This document shows positions 18,371-28,098 of a DNA stretch of 64,000 bases, piece after piece. The stretch is from Sphingomonas sp. SORGH_AS_0879 (GTDB lineage: Bacteria > Pseudomonadota > Alphaproteobacteria > Sphingomonadales > Sphingomonadaceae). The notes under the pieces are model-generated. The model was not told where the DNA came from and ran no database searches. It was given only the letters and a program-made list of their open reading frames with translations. Position 1 is the first letter of the stretch. The number at the start of each line of letters is the position of its first letter. The translations under genes and the position numbers were made by a program. The DNA is taken from assembly GCF_030819175.1 (NCBI RefSeq), contig NZ_JAUTBJ010000002.1, positions 2,806,001 through 2,870,000 on the forward strand, given 5' to 3'.

Positions 18371-18955
18371 TTAGCGCCCCTCGCGCGTGATCCGGGCGAT
18401 TTCACGGGCGACCATCGCCTCGACCATCCCCGGCAGATGGGTGTCCAGCCATTCGCGCAGCATCGGGCGGAGCATGTCGCGAACCAATCCTTCCAGGGTT
18501 CCGTCGCTGCTCGGTTCGGGCTTGACCATCATCCGGCTGAGCGCCTCCAGGGAACCGCGGCTGGCCTCGGCCGCACGGGGGCTGACGATCGCCTCTTCGC
18601 CATCGTCCATGGCTTGTGCCTCTGCCTTGGCCGCCGGGGCCGGAACCGGCGCAGGTGTAGGTGCCTGGGCCACCGGTTCGGAGGCCTGGGCCATCGCGGC
18701 CTCTACCGCCGGGCGCAGCGCCGATTCGGCGGCACGAGCGGCGGCGGCCTCGACCTTCATGCGCAGGGGCATGGGATCGCTCAGTTCCAGAACCTCGGGC
18801 GAATCATCCTCATCGACCGGCGAAGCTACGGGGCGCGGCTGGCGACGCTGACGCGCGGGCACCTCTCCCTCTTCGGCGATGATCCTTTTGATCGAGGAAA
18901 GGATTTCCTCCATCGACGGCTCGGCGCTGATCTCACCCATGACCGCAATCCCCAT
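18371..18955 (-). CDS. popZ: DUF2497 / PopZ-like polar organising protein
   Basis: A 194-residue protein with the layout of Caulobacter PopZ: an N-terminal helix (PSMEEILSSIKRIIAEE), a long acidic, Pro/Ala-rich disordered middle (about residues 35-150), and a conserved C-terminal helical block (LEGLVRDMLRPMLREWLDTHLPGMVEAMV). PopZ forms polar condensates that anchor the ParB-parS centromere and recruit signalling proteins. The gene sits between tolC and the LOV kinase/valS. Identity as the DUF2497 family is clear; that it works as PopZ in this organism is inference. Confidence 0.85.
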   Translation of the reverse strand: MGIAVMGEISAEPSMEEILSSIKRIIAEEGEVPARQRRQPRPVASPVDEDDSPEVLELSDPMPLRMKVEAAAARAAESALRPAVEAAMAQASEPVAQAPTPAPVPAPAAKAEAQAMDDGEEAIVSPRAAEASRGSLEALSRMMVKPEPSSDGTLEGLVRDMLRPMLREWLDTHLPGMVEAMVAREIARITREGR

Positions 18956-18984
18956 TGAAGCCCCCCAAGGCCCCCTGCCCGGCG

Positions 18985-20505
18985 TTATTGCCGGCTCGGT
19001 GCCGATGCACCTGTGGTTAATGCGGGGCTCCTGTCAACAGGGGCATTCACATCGGCGTCGAGCGGACGGGTGATCGCCGCCGTCTGGGCCGGGGTTCCGG
19101 CGGTGGTGCTGGCCACCGGCGCAGGCTCGCCATCGCCGCCCCAGTCGTTGATCCTGTTGCGGACACGCTGGTAATTGACGACCGGATCGTAGAGCGCGCC
19201 GCCGTCCAGCCCCAGATCGCGCGCCTCGGCATTACCCATCACAGCGATCAGCGCGAAGCCCGCGACATAGGCGTCGCGCCGCGCGGTCACCAGCGTCACC
19301 TGGCTGTTCAGCAACTCCTGCTCGGCGTTCAGGATGTCGAGCACGGTGCGGGTGCCGACGCTATTCTCGGCCCGCACCCCTTCCAGCGACAGCGAGTTGG
19401 CGCGCACCGCCGATTCGGCGGACTGGATGACCTCCTGCGAGGATTGCCATACGGCATAGGCGGAGCGAACCTGCGCCACCACCTGACGCTCGGTCCCGGT
19501 CGCGTTCTCCAGCGCCTGTCCACGCAGAGCCTCGGCCTGGCGGACCTGCGCCGCCGGGCGACCGCCCTGGAACAGCGGCATGGTCAACTGCGCACCGACG
19601 GTCGCGTTCACACCCGATACCGGCACGCCGGGGACGTTCAGCGACCCCAGATAGTTGAAATAATTGCCGCTCGACACCGCCGCGATACGCGGCAGCCGGT
19701 TGGCGCGCGCGACGTTGATGTCATAGCGGGTCGCATCCGCCGACCGACGCGCGGCGATCAACTGGGGGTTCTGGTCCAGCGCCACCGCCACCGCCTGGTT
19801 CGGCGATGCGGGCAGCGCGGGCAGCGCGGGCGGCTGTTCCAGCCCGACCGGGGCGACACCCACCACCGCGACGTAATTCTCGCGGCTGGAGATCAGATTG
19901 GCCTGGGCCGACTGAAGCTGTGCGCGCGCCTGGGCCAGGCGCGCTTCGGACTGCGCCACGTCGGTGCGGGTCAGGTCGCCGACCTGGAACCGGTCGCGCG
20001 AGGCTCGCAGGTTCGTCTCCAGCACATTGACGTTGCGGGTGTTGAGGTTGACGATCGCCTCGTCGCGGATGACGTTCATATATGCCGCCACGACATTGGT
20101 GAAGAGGTTCGCCTCCACCCCGCGTAGCTGGGCGCGGCCCGCATCGACCCGCGTCTCGGCCGCGCGCACCGCGTTCCTGACCGCCCCGCCCTGATAGAGC
20201 GGCACCGACAGCTGCAACGATCCGGTGCCGGTGCGCTCGGGATTGAGGAAGTTGTTGTTGGCGACGACGATATTGTCGGTGAACTGGGCCGAGCTTTGCA
20301 GCGACGGCAGGCCGTTCGACCGTGCGATCGGCACATTCTCATCGGTGGCGCGCTGGGCGGCGCGCTGGCCGGTGATCGTCGGGTTGCTCTGATAGGCACG
20401 CACCATGGCTTCCCGCAACGTCTCGGCCGAGGCCGCCCCGCCCATCAACAGGGTCGAGCCGATGAGAATGCGGGAGGTCAGTCGGGAAGTCAGGTGCAGG
20501 CGCAT
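18985..20505 (-). CDS. tolC: TolC family outer membrane channel (type I secretion)
   Basis: A 506-residue outer membrane efflux protein with an N-terminal signal peptide ending near GGAASAETL. It has two internally similar OEP halves, each with long helices and beta strands: ETRVDAGRAQLRGVEANLFTNVVAAYMNVIRDEAIV and TERQVVAQVRSAYAVWQSSQEVIQSAE. The C-terminal tail is Ala/Pro-rich. It forms the trimeric outer membrane duct for tripartite efflux or type I secretion. The start lies six bases from the pcm stop, so the two genes are probably co-transcribed. Confidence 0.92.
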   Translation of the reverse strand: MRLHLTSRLTSRILIGSTLLMGGAASAETLREAMVRAYQSNPTITGQRAAQRATDENVPIARSNGLPSLQSSAQFTDNIVVANNNFLNPERTGTGSLQLSVPLYQGGAVRNAVRAAETRVDAGRAQLRGVEANLFTNVVAAYMNVIRDEAIVNLNTRNVNVLETNLRASRDRFQVGDLTRTDVAQSEARLAQARAQLQSAQANLISSRENYVAVVGVAPVGLEQPPALPALPASPNQAVAVALDQNPQLIAARRSADATRYDINVARANRLPRIAAVSSGNYFNYLGSLNVPGVPVSGVNATVGAQLTMPLFQGGRPAAQVRQAEALRGQALENATGTERQVVAQVRSAYAVWQSSQEVIQSAESAVRANSLSLEGVRAENSVGTRTVLDILNAEQELLNSQVTLVTARRDAYVAGFALIAVMGNAEARDLGLDGGALYDPVVNYQRVRNRINDWGGDGEPAPVASTTAGTPAQTAAITRPLDADVNAPVDRSPALTTGASAPSRQ

Positions 20506-20511
20506 GGACCC

Positions 20512-21180
20512 TCAGAATTGGAAGGCGCGAGGACGGGCAAAGCCCGGCAGGACGGTGCATTCGGCATCGGCGAAGGCGCGGACGCCGTGGCCGCCTTCGG
20601 TCCGGCGACCGCTGGCCAGCCGGGTGACGCCGTTCTCGACCAGGCCGGTGACGATGCGGCCGCCGACCTTGACCTGCTCGACCAGAGCGGCGGGCAGTTC
20701 CTCCACCGCGCCGTCGATCACCAGCACGTCATAGGGCGCACCGGAGGGTTTGCCCGACGTCAGCGGTGCCTCGACGATCTCGACCTTCGGCTCACCCGCC
20801 AGCGCGGTGCGCGCGGCGGCGACCAGCTCGGCCTGTTCCTCCACGGCGACGACACCGGCGACGATCCCGGCCAGCAGCGCAGCGGTATAGCCGGTCGCCG
20901 CGCCGATCAGCAGCACGCGGTCGCCCGCCTCCAGATAGGCCTCGGTCAGCAGGCGGCCCGTCGCCATCGGCAGGTTGATCGCCCGGCCATGGCCCAGGTC
21001 CAGCGTCCCGTCGCGATAGGCCACCGCCCGCAGAGCCTCGGGCGTGAAGACCTCGCGCGGCACCCGCGCCATCGCGGCCACGACCCGCTGGTCGCTGACC
21101 GCCGTGGTGCGCAGCTGGCTCACCACCATGGCGTGGCGCATCGCGGCGAAATTCGAGGAGTCGTTGCTGGTCGTCATCAT
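20512..21180 (-). CDS. Protein-L-isoaspartate O-methyltransferase family protein
   Basis: SAM-dependent methyltransferase of 222 residues related to Pcm, which starts repair of isoaspartyl residues. It shows MRHAMVVSQLRTTAVSDQRVVAAMARVPREVF at the N-terminus and the SAM-binding strand GDRVLLIGAATGYTAALLA, where classical Pcm has VLEIGTGSGY. Later motifs are DVLVIDGAVEELP and VKVGGRIVTGLVE. The altered motif suggests the alphaproteobacterial paralogue that precedes tolC and may not be an active repair enzyme. I start at the ATG pair at 21180, which has AGGGATGG upstream; a longer frame to 21324 lacks family residues. Confidence 0.82.
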   Translation of the reverse strand: MMTTSNDSSNFAAMRHAMVVSQLRTTAVSDQRVVAAMARVPREVFTPEALRAVAYRDGTLDLGHGRAINLPMATGRLLTEAYLEAGDRVLLIGAATGYTAALLAGIVAGVVAVEEQAELVAAARTALAGEPKVEIVEAPLTSGKPSGAPYDVLVIDGAVEELPAALVEQVKVGGRIVTGLVENGVTRLASGRRTEGGHGVRAFADAECTVLPGFARPRAFQF

Positions 21181-21443
21181 GGCCCATCCCTGTCGCACAG
21201 CCGTTTTAGTTGTGCAATACACTAAATTGGTTCCCGCCGCTTCTATCGCGCAAGGGCTTTTCCGCCAAGCGGACTGCACACCCCCAGCATAAGGATTTGG
21301 CCATATTGCGGCATCCGGCGGCATAATCGCTTGGAGCGACCCTCAGGCCGGAAAGACCGGGAGCGAGTTTTTGGCGCGCAATCGCATCCTGCCTGTTGAC
21401 GCCGCGCGAAAAACCGCACACATGCCCGCCTCCCACGTATCGA

Positions 21444-21517
21444 GGCGCGATGGCGGAGTGGTGACGCAGAGGACTGCAAATCCTTGCACCCGGGTTCGAT
21501 TCCCGGTCGCGCCTCCA
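21444..21517 (+). tRNA. tRNA-Cys (GCA)
   Basis: A 74-base cloverleaf. The acceptor stem GGCGCGA pairs fully with TCGCGCC, followed by discriminator T and an encoded CCA. The anticodon stem GAGGA/TCCTT holds the loop CTGCAAA with anticodon GCA at 21476-21478. The T arm is CCGGG-TTCGATT-CCCGG. Confidence 0.97.
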
Positions 21518-21688
21518 GATTTTCCTGACATATCACTTGGATAAGACGCCGCCCGGCGAAAGCGACGGCGTTGTGGCCCTGCGATTCGCCGCTGCCCCGA
21601 AATAGAGCCCGGCCGCGCGCACAAAGCGGTGGACCCCGTCATTGCTCCGCGCTTAAGTCCGCCCTCAATCGAGTGAAGGGGTTCGGGC

Positions 21689-23560
21689 ATGCGGATATGG
21701 GCGATGACGGCGGCATGGGCGCTGGCGAGCACGGCGCTGTCCCCGGTCGCGGCGCAGCAGGCCCGCCCCTCCCCCAAGGCTTCCGCGCCATCGGCGGTGG
21801 AATATGACATCGCCTTTCCGCATCCGGACCATCATGAGGCGCAGGTCAGCGTGACCTATCGCGGGCTGGATAGCCAGCCCGTCCGCTTCCAGATGGCCCG
21901 CTCCTCGCCCGGTCGCTACGCGCTCCACGAGTTCGCCAAGAACGTCTATTCGGTGTCCGCCGTCGATGGGGCCGGACGCCCGCTGACCATTTCGCGGACC
22001 GATCCCTATGGCTGGACGGTGCCCGGTCATGACGGCACGGTCACGGTCCGCTACACGCTGTTCGGCGATCGCGGCGACGGCACCTATGCGCAGATCGACC
22101 CGACCCATGCGCATCTGAACATCCCCGCGACCTTCATGTGGGCTGCGGGGCAGGACGACCGGCCGATCCGCGTCCGCTTCCACCCGCTCGCGGGATGGAA
22201 GATCGCGACGCAGCTTGCGCCGACCGGCGACCCCGCCGTCTTCACCGCGCGCGACCTGCAATATTTCATGGACAGCCCGGTCGAGATGTCGGCCTGGGAC
22301 ATGCGGAGCTGGACGGTGGGCGACGGCGCCAAGCGCTATACCATCCGCCTGACCGCGCATCATGACGGCAGCCCCGCCGATCTCGACCGGTTCGCCGAGA
22401 TGGCGAAGAAGGTCGTGGCGCAGCAGATCGCGATCTTCGGCGAGGCGCCGCCTTATGACTATGGCACCTATACCTTCCTGGCCGATTACATGCCGCAAAT
22501 CAACGGCGACGGGATGGAGCATCGCAACTCGACGGTGATCAGCATGCCGAAATCGCTGGCGGCGGCGAAGTTCGCGCAGATCCAGACGCTGAGCCACGAA
22601 TTCTTCCATGCCTGGAATGTCGAGCGCATCCGCCCGGCGGAACTGGAGCCGTTCGACTTCACCCGCGCCAATGCCACGCCGTCGCTGTGGCTGGCCGAGG
22701 GCTTCACCCAATATTACGGCCCGCTGGCGGTGGTCCGCGCCGAACAGATGCCGCTGGACGACTATATCGCCCAGCTCTCCGCCACGCTGAACGCGCTGCT
22801 GATCACGCCGGCGCGCCGTTACGGCGGGCCGCAGGAGATGAGCCTGCGCGCACCCTTCGTCGATGCGGCGCAGTCGATCGACCCGACCAATCCGAATATC
22901 TTCAAATCCTATTATGCCTATGGCGCGGTGCTGGCACTGGCGCTCGACTTGGAGTTGCGACAGGCTTTTCCGAAGCTGACGCTGGACGATTATATGCGCC
23001 AGCTCTGGCGCAACCACGGCAAGCCGGAGCGCAGCTATCGCCCCGACGACCTCCGCGTCGCCCTGGCGCAGGTGACGGGGGATCAGGGCTTTGCCGACCG
23101 CTTCTTCGCGCGCAGCGTAACGGGCAGCGCGCTTCCCGATTTCGCGCCGCTGCTGGCCCAGGCCGGTCTGACGCTGCGTCCTCAGCATCCCGATGCCGCC
23201 TGGGTGGGCGGAACCCCGGCAAAGGGCGATGGCGGCCTGACGATCGGCGCATCGACCGCGCCGGGCACGCCGCTCTACGAAGCCGGGCTGGACAAGGGTG
23301 ACGAGATCGTCAGCGTCGATGGCCGCCCGGTCGCGGATGCGACGGCGTGGAGCGCGTTGCTCGCCGCGCACAAGCCGGGCGACCGGCTGCCCATCGTCTA
23401 TCGCCAACGGGGGAGCGAACGGCGGGCGACGATGACCCTGATCGCCGATCCCAATATGGAGATCGTGCCCGACGAGCGGATCGGCCGGACGCCGACGCCC
23501 GAACAGATTCGCTTCCGCCGATCCTGGCTGGGGCCTCGACCGGTGGCGACCGCATCCTGA
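21689..23560 (+). CDS. M61 family metallopeptidase (glycyl aminopeptidase-like) with PDZ domain
   Basis: Exported zinc peptidase of 623 residues. The N-terminal signal peptide ends near LSPVAAQQ. An N-terminal beta domain (HPDHHEAQVSVTYRGL) is followed by the catalytic domain with HExxH as LSHEFFHAWNVERIRP and the downstream Glu in LWLAEGFTQYYG, the M61 arrangement. The C-terminal PDZ domain (TPLYEAGLDKGDEIVSVDGRPV) probably binds substrate tails. GAAGGGG is placed correctly before the ATG. It likely trims peptides in the periplasm; no partner gene is evident. Confidence 0.93.
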   Translation: MRIWAMTAAWALASTALSPVAAQQARPSPKASAPSAVEYDIAFPHPDHHEAQVSVTYRGLDSQPVRFQMARSSPGRYALHEFAKNVYSVSAVDGAGRPLTISRTDPYGWTVPGHDGTVTVRYTLFGDRGDGTYAQIDPTHAHLNIPATFMWAAGQDDRPIRVRFHPLAGWKIATQLAPTGDPAVFTARDLQYFMDSPVEMSAWDMRSWTVGDGAKRYTIRLTAHHDGSPADLDRFAEMAKKVVAQQIAIFGEAPPYDYGTYTFLADYMPQINGDGMEHRNSTVISMPKSLAAAKFAQIQTLSHEFFHAWNVERIRPAELEPFDFTRANATPSLWLAEGFTQYYGPLAVVRAEQMPLDDYIAQLSATLNALLITPARRYGGPQEMSLRAPFVDAAQSIDPTNPNIFKSYYAYGAVLALALDLELRQAFPKLTLDDYMRQLWRNHGKPERSYRPDDLRVALAQVTGDQGFADRFFARSVTGSALPDFAPLLAQAGLTLRPQHPDAAWVGGTPAKGDGGLTIGASTAPGTPLYEAGLDKGDEIVSVDGRPVADATAWSALLAAHKPGDRLPIVYRQRGSERRATMTLIADPNMEIVPDERIGRTPTPEQIRFRRSWLGPRPVATAS

Positions 23561-23675
23561 CGACGCGGCCCCCGGTGGCGACCACCCTGGAACGTGCGCG
23601 GCCTTTTCCGGGTTTATCCATGTGAATTTTTCGGGGGCCGCCGGTCGTCTCGGCACTTGCGGAGGGATGGACGCC

Positions 23676-24266
23676 ATGCGAATGCGCGTCAGGGAGCCAG
23701 ATTGCGTGAACGATATCGATATTCCGACCCATCTGGCCAGCTATTTGGACCAGTCGCCGATCGCCCTGGCCTTGGCCGATGCGTCGGACGACAACCCGCT
23801 CATCTTCATCAATCACGGTTTCCGCGAACTGACCGGTTATACCAGTGAGGACATGATCGGCCGCAATTGCCGTATGCTTCAGCGGGACGCCGACAATATC
23901 GAAGCGCGCGATCGCATTCGCGAATTCCTGGCCAATGATCGCCAGTTGAACGTTCGCACCATGCTGGTCAATTTCCGCAAGGACGGCTCGCCTTTCATCA
24001 ATCTGCTCTACATGTCGAAGCTGCGGCAGCTGGGCGGCAAGATGCCCTATATCTTCGCCTCCCAATTCGACGTCAGCCGGTCCCAGCCGGAGCGGCTGGC
24101 CGCCTATGACGCCGAACTGGGCAAGACGCTGGGTCGCCTGACCCCCATCCTGGCCGAAAGCGGCATCGTGCTGGAGGGATCGCTGACCGCGATCGCCAAC
24201 ACCGCGGCCACCATCGCCCAGGCCAAGCTGACGCTATCGGATCTCGACCGAGCGGCCTTTCCGTGA
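23676..24266 (+). CDS. Short LOV-domain photosensor protein
   Basis: A 196-residue soluble protein made of one LOV domain plus a C-terminal helix. The photoactive Cys (about 65) is in IGRNCRMLQ; flavin-contact positions appear in FINHGFRELTGYTSED, LVNFRKDGSPFINLL and YIFASQFDVS. The C-terminal region (about 145-196) is helical with no enzymatic domain. GGAGGG lies nine bases before the ATG at 23676, which I prefer over the ATG at 23667 that directly abuts that site. It overlaps the following kinase gene as GTGA, so sensor and kinase are translationally coupled and the LOV protein probably modulates that kinase. Confidence 0.85.
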   Translation: MRMRVREPDCVNDIDIPTHLASYLDQSPIALALADASDDNPLIFINHGFRELTGYTSEDMIGRNCRMLQRDADNIEARDRIREFLANDRQLNVRTMLVNFRKDGSPFINLLYMSKLRQLGGKMPYIFASQFDVSRSQPERLAAYDAELGKTLGRLTPILAESGIVLEGSLTAIANTAATIAQAKLTLSDLDRAAFP

Positions 24267-27200
24267 GTGACGCCTCGGCCCGGACCGGGACGACATCGAC
24301 GGACGGACGCGGCGGCATGACGGTGCCGATCGTCGGCATCGGCGCATCCGCCGGCGGGCTGGAGGCACTGCGCGAGATGCTGACGCCCGCCCATGCGCCG
24401 ACCGGCATGGCGTTCGTGGTGGTCCAGCATCTCGACCCCAATCACGAAAGCATGTTGGCCCAGTTGCTCGACCGGCACACCAACCTCGAAGTGCGCCAGT
24501 GCGAGGGGTCGGAGCGGATCGAGGCCGACCATGTCTATATCATCCCGCCAGGCCGGGGGCTGGCCATTCGCGGCGGCGTGCTGGAGCTGACCGACTTCGT
24601 CCAGCCGCGCGGGCTTCGCCGTCCGATCGACGATTTCTTCCTGTCGCTGGCCAGCGACCAGCAGGCCAATGCCGCCTGCGTCATCCTGTCGGGCACCGGT
24701 GCGGACGGCACCACGGGCCTGCGCGCGATCAAGGAGAATGGCGGCGTCGGCGTCGTCCAGAAGCCGGAGAGCGCACGCTATGACGGCATGCCGTTGTCGG
24801 CGGTGGGCACCGGGCTGGTGGATTTCATCAAGCCCGCGGGCGAGATCGTCGCATGTCTCCAGGCCTTTTTCGCGCGCCGCTCGGGCGATCCCAAGGAGCA
24901 TGAGGCGGAGGTCGTCGCCGATCATATCGACGATCTGTGCCGCGTGCTGCGCAACGCCATCGGCCATGACTTTTCGGGTTACAAGCGCACGACGCTGGTG
25001 CGCCGGGTCGAGCGGCGGATGCATGTGCTGGGGATCGGCACCGGCTCGGCCTATCTGGCGCGGGTCAAGAGCGACGCCGACGAATGCGAGGCGCTGTTCC
25101 GCGACCTGCTAATCAACGTCACCCGCTTCTTCCGCGATGCCGAGCTGTTCGAGACGCTGCGGACCAAGGCGATCCTGCCGCTGATCCGCGCGCGCGACCC
25201 GGACGAGGACATCCGCATCTGGGTACCCGGCTGCTCCAGCGGCGAGGAAGCCTATAGCATCGCGATGATGTTCGCCGAGGCCACGCGCGAGGCGGGACAG
25301 CCGCTGGCGGTGCAGATCTTTGCGACCGACATCGACGAACAGATGCTCCAGATCGCGCGCGACGGCACCTATCCCGCCGCCGCGCTGGCCGACATTCCGG
25401 CGCCTTTGCGCGAACGCTACACCATTCCCCATGCGGAGCGGTTCACCATCGCGGGTTCGATCCGGGACATGATCCGCTTCTCGAACCATAGCCTGGTCAA
25501 GGACCCGCCCTTTTCGCGGATCGACCTGGTGTCGTGCCGCAACCTGCTGATCTATTTCGACGATCGGTTGCAGCAATCGGTGCTGCCGCTGCTCCATTAC
25601 GCGTTGCGGCCGGGCGGCTATCTGTTCCTGGGGCCGTCGGAGAGCGTGGGGCGGTTCGACCATCTCTTCCCCGCGATCGACAGCCATGCCCGGCTGTTCG
25701 AGCGGTCCGCCGCCTCCCCCTCCTACCCCATCGACCTGCCCGGCGCGATGAGCCGCACCACCCGGCGACGCGGCGAGCGGGGCGAGCGTGACGGCGGCCA
25801 TGTCAGCAGCGACGAGGGCGTGGCGCTGCGTCGGATCGTCGATCGCTATGCCCCGCCGAGCATGGTGGTGGATCAGGATGGCGGCATCCTGGCCGCGTTC
25901 GGCAAGCTGAGCCGCTATTTCACCTTCCCCGTGACCCGTGCGGGCGGGTCCAGCGCGACCACGCTGGCGCGCCCCGGTCTGCGCGAAGTGATGGGCCCGA
26001 TGCTGCGCCAGGCGCGCGACGCCCGCAAGCGGATCGCCGCGCGCGACGTGGCGGTGACGACCGAGTTCGGCATCCAGAAGATCGAGGTGATCTGCGATCC
26101 GCTGACCGACGGATCGCTGCTCTTCCTGTTCCGCGATACCGAGCCGTTCAGCCCGGTCGAGATGAGCGACCTGGCCGATCTGGAACCTGGCGACGATCAT
26201 ATCGAGGCGCTGGAGGACGAACTGCGCCTGACCCGCCACCGGCTGCGCTCGACCGTCGAGGAGCTGGAGACGGCGAATGAGGAGTTGAAGAGCTCCAACG
26301 AAGAAATGATGTCGATGAACGAGGAGCTTCAATCGACCAACGAGGAACTGTCGACCGTCAACGATGAGTTGAAGACCAAGGTCGATCAACTCACCCTCGC
26401 CAATTCCGACCTGCGCAATTTCTTCGAATCGACCGATCTGGCGGTCGTCGTGCTCGACCGGCATCTGCGGGTGCGCAGCTATACCGAGGCGGCGCGCTCG
26501 ATCTTCCCGCTCCAGCCAAGCGACCGGGGCCGGTTGCTGGCCGATGTATCGACGCGGCTCGCCAACACGGATTATCTGGGCGGCGCGGAGGCGGTGGCCG
26601 CAGGGGGCCCGCCGTCGCAGCAGCGCGTGACCACGCGGGACGGCGAACGGACGCTGTCGCTGCGCATCCTGCCCTATCGGACGCAGGGCGACGGCATCGA
26701 CGGCGCGACGCTGGTCCTGACCGACATCACCGAGGCACTGAGCCTGGAGCGCGAACTGGCGGCGGAGCGCGAGCGGCTGGACCTCGCCATCAAGGCGGGC
26801 GGCATCGGCGTCTGGGAATATCGCGCGGGCACCGGCGAGATGATCCTGGACGACACCGGACGCCATCTGTTCGGCTTCGACGGCCCCGACAAGGCCGATC
26901 GCGTCGCGCAGGTGTTCGACCGGATCGTGCCCGAGGATCGGCCCGGCGTCGAACTCGCCTTGGCCGAGGCGATGGCGGGTCGCAGCGATTTCGAAATGAC
27001 CTTCCGCCTCGACCTGGACGGCAAGGAACGCTGGATCAAGGGCTTCGGTCGGGTCGTCACCACGGCCGCGCCGCATCGCATGGTCGGCGTGTCGATCGAC
27101 GTCACCGCCGAATATGCGATCGCCGAGACGCGCGAGCTGATGCTGCGCGAGATGAACCACCGGGTAAAGAACCTGTTCGCCATCATCTCCGGCATCGTCT

Positions 27201-27712
27201 CCGCCGCCGCGCGGTCGCATGGCGACGTGACCGAGATGGCCGAGGATGTGCGCGAGCGGATCGCGACGCTGGGCCGCGCCCATTCGCTGGCATCCCCGGC
27301 GGGCGAGCAACAGGCGATCGAACTCGGTTCGTTGGTCGACGCGACCATCGCCCCCTATAAGGGTCAGTCGAAGATCGAGATCGACGGTCCCCGCCTGCTG
27401 GTCGACCGCCGCTGCCTGTCGCCGCTGGCGCTGATCCTGCACGAATGGGCGACCAACTCGGTCAAATATGGCGCACTGGCGCTGCGCGAGGGGGAATTGT
27501 CGGTCGGCTGGATCGTCGCCGATGGCAAGCTGACGCTGCAGTGGAGCGAAACGGGCGGCGAGAGCGCGACCGAGGACAATGCCAAGGGCTTCGGAACATT
27601 GCTTGTTCAGACGTCTTCGCGACAATTGGGCGCGCAGTTGGAGCGGAAAAGCATCGGCGGACGTTTCATGCTGACCCTGACACTGCCGGAGACGGTGCTC
27701 TCGAATGACTAA
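24263..27712 (+). CDS. CheB-CheR-PAS-HWE histidine kinase fusion
   Basis: A giant 1149-residue cytosolic signalling protein. In order it has: a CheB methylesterase domain (about 20-200; IVGIGASAGGLEAL, VVQHLDPNHES, VILSGTGADGT); a CheR methyltransferase domain (about 225-490; SAM motif WVPGCSSGEEAYSIA near 320, then FATDIDEQMLQIARDG); a long coiled coil (about 645-715; VEELETANEELKSSNEEM); two PAS regions (about 720-835 and 845-950); and an HWE-type kinase (MLREMNHRVKNLF with His about 966, then HEWATNSVKYGA). HWE kinases often feed the alphaproteobacterial general stress response. The start is GTG, coupled to the LOV gene; the end overlaps the receiver gene by eight bases. Confidence 0.92.
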   Translation: MSDASARTGTTSTDGRGGMTVPIVGIGASAGGLEALREMLTPAHAPTGMAFVVVQHLDPNHESMLAQLLDRHTNLEVRQCEGSERIEADHVYIIPPGRGLAIRGGVLELTDFVQPRGLRRPIDDFFLSLASDQQANAACVILSGTGADGTTGLRAIKENGGVGVVQKPESARYDGMPLSAVGTGLVDFIKPAGEIVACLQAFFARRSGDPKEHEAEVVADHIDDLCRVLRNAIGHDFSGYKRTTLVRRVERRMHVLGIGTGSAYLARVKSDADECEALFRDLLINVTRFFRDAELFETLRTKAILPLIRARDPDEDIRIWVPGCSSGEEAYSIAMMFAEATREAGQPLAVQIFATDIDEQMLQIARDGTYPAAALADIPAPLRERYTIPHAERFTIAGSIRDMIRFSNHSLVKDPPFSRIDLVSCRNLLIYFDDRLQQSVLPLLHYALRPGGYLFLGPSESVGRFDHLFPAIDSHARLFERSAASPSYPIDLPGAMSRTTRRRGERGERDGGHVSSDEGVALRRIVDRYAPPSMVVDQDGGILAAFGKLSRYFTFPVTRAGGSSATTLARPGLREVMGPMLRQARDARKRIAARDVAVTTEFGIQKIEVICDPLTDGSLLFLFRDTEPFSPVEMSDLADLEPGDDHIEALEDELRLTRHRLRSTVEELETANEELKSSNEEMMSMNEELQSTNEELSTVNDELKTKVDQLTLANSDLRNFFESTDLAVVVLDRHLRVRSYTEAARSIFPLQPSDRGRLLADVSTRLANTDYLGGAEAVAAGGPPSQQRVTTRDGERTLSLRILPYRTQGDGIDGATLVLTDITEALSLERELAAERERLDLAIKAGGIGVWEYRAGTGEMILDDTGRHLFGFDGPDKADRVAQVFDRIVPEDRPGVELALAEAMAGRSDFEMTFRLDLDGKERWIKGFGRVVTTAAPHRMVGVSIDVTAEYAIAETRELMLREMNHRVKNLFAIISGIVSAAARSHGDVTEMAEDVRERIATLGRAHSLASPAGEQQAIELGSLVDATIAPYKGQSKIEIDGPRLLVDRRCLSPLALILHEWATNSVKYGALALREGELSVGWIVADGKLTLQWSETGGESATEDNAKGFGTLLVQTSSRQLGAQLERKSIGGRFMLTLTLPETVLSND

Positions 27713-28091
27713 GACGGTTTTGCTGGTCGAGGACGAGTTTTTCGTCGCCTTGGATCTTCAGTCGATTATCGAGGATGGCGGCTATGAGGTCGACGGCCCC
27801 TATGTCAGCGTCGAAGAAGTGCTGGCGCATCTTGACGGCGATCGGCCTCAACTGGCCTGCGCCATCCTCGACGTGCGCTTGCGCGACGGGGAGGTCTTCC
27901 CCGCGGCGGAGCGGCTGAGCCAGGCGGGCGTGCCGCTGATCTTCCATTCCGGCCATGCGGATGAACAGGCGCTGCAATCGCGCTATCCGGGTGCGGCGGT
28001 GTGCGGCAAGCCCTGCTCCCCCTCCCTGCTCCGCCGCACCCTGTCGATGGCGGTATCCGGCCCCGACCAGGACGACCGCGAGGCAGGCTGA
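27705..28091 (+). CDS. Single-domain response regulator
   Basis: A 128-residue stand-alone receiver domain: acidic pocket VLLVEDEFF, phospho-acceptor Asp in AILDVRLRDG, switch Ser in FHSGHADE, and the conserved Lys in GKPCSP. No output domain. It overlaps the end of the HWE kinase gene, so the kinase is its natural donor. Such lone receivers act as phosphate sinks or as shuttles to another regulator (compare LovR in Caulobacter). Confidence 0.93.
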   Translation: MTKTVLLVEDEFFVALDLQSIIEDGGYEVDGPYVSVEEVLAHLDGDRPQLACAILDVRLRDGEVFPAAERLSQAGVPLIFHSGHADEQALQSRYPGAAVCGKPCSPSLLRRTLSMAVSGPDQDDREAG

Positions 28092-28098
28092 CCCCCTT

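Noticed and set aside
25109..27625. An 838-codon minus-strand frame opposite the CheB-CheR kinase gene
   Set aside because: No recognisable domain; the plus strand encodes a protein with a complete set of motifs.
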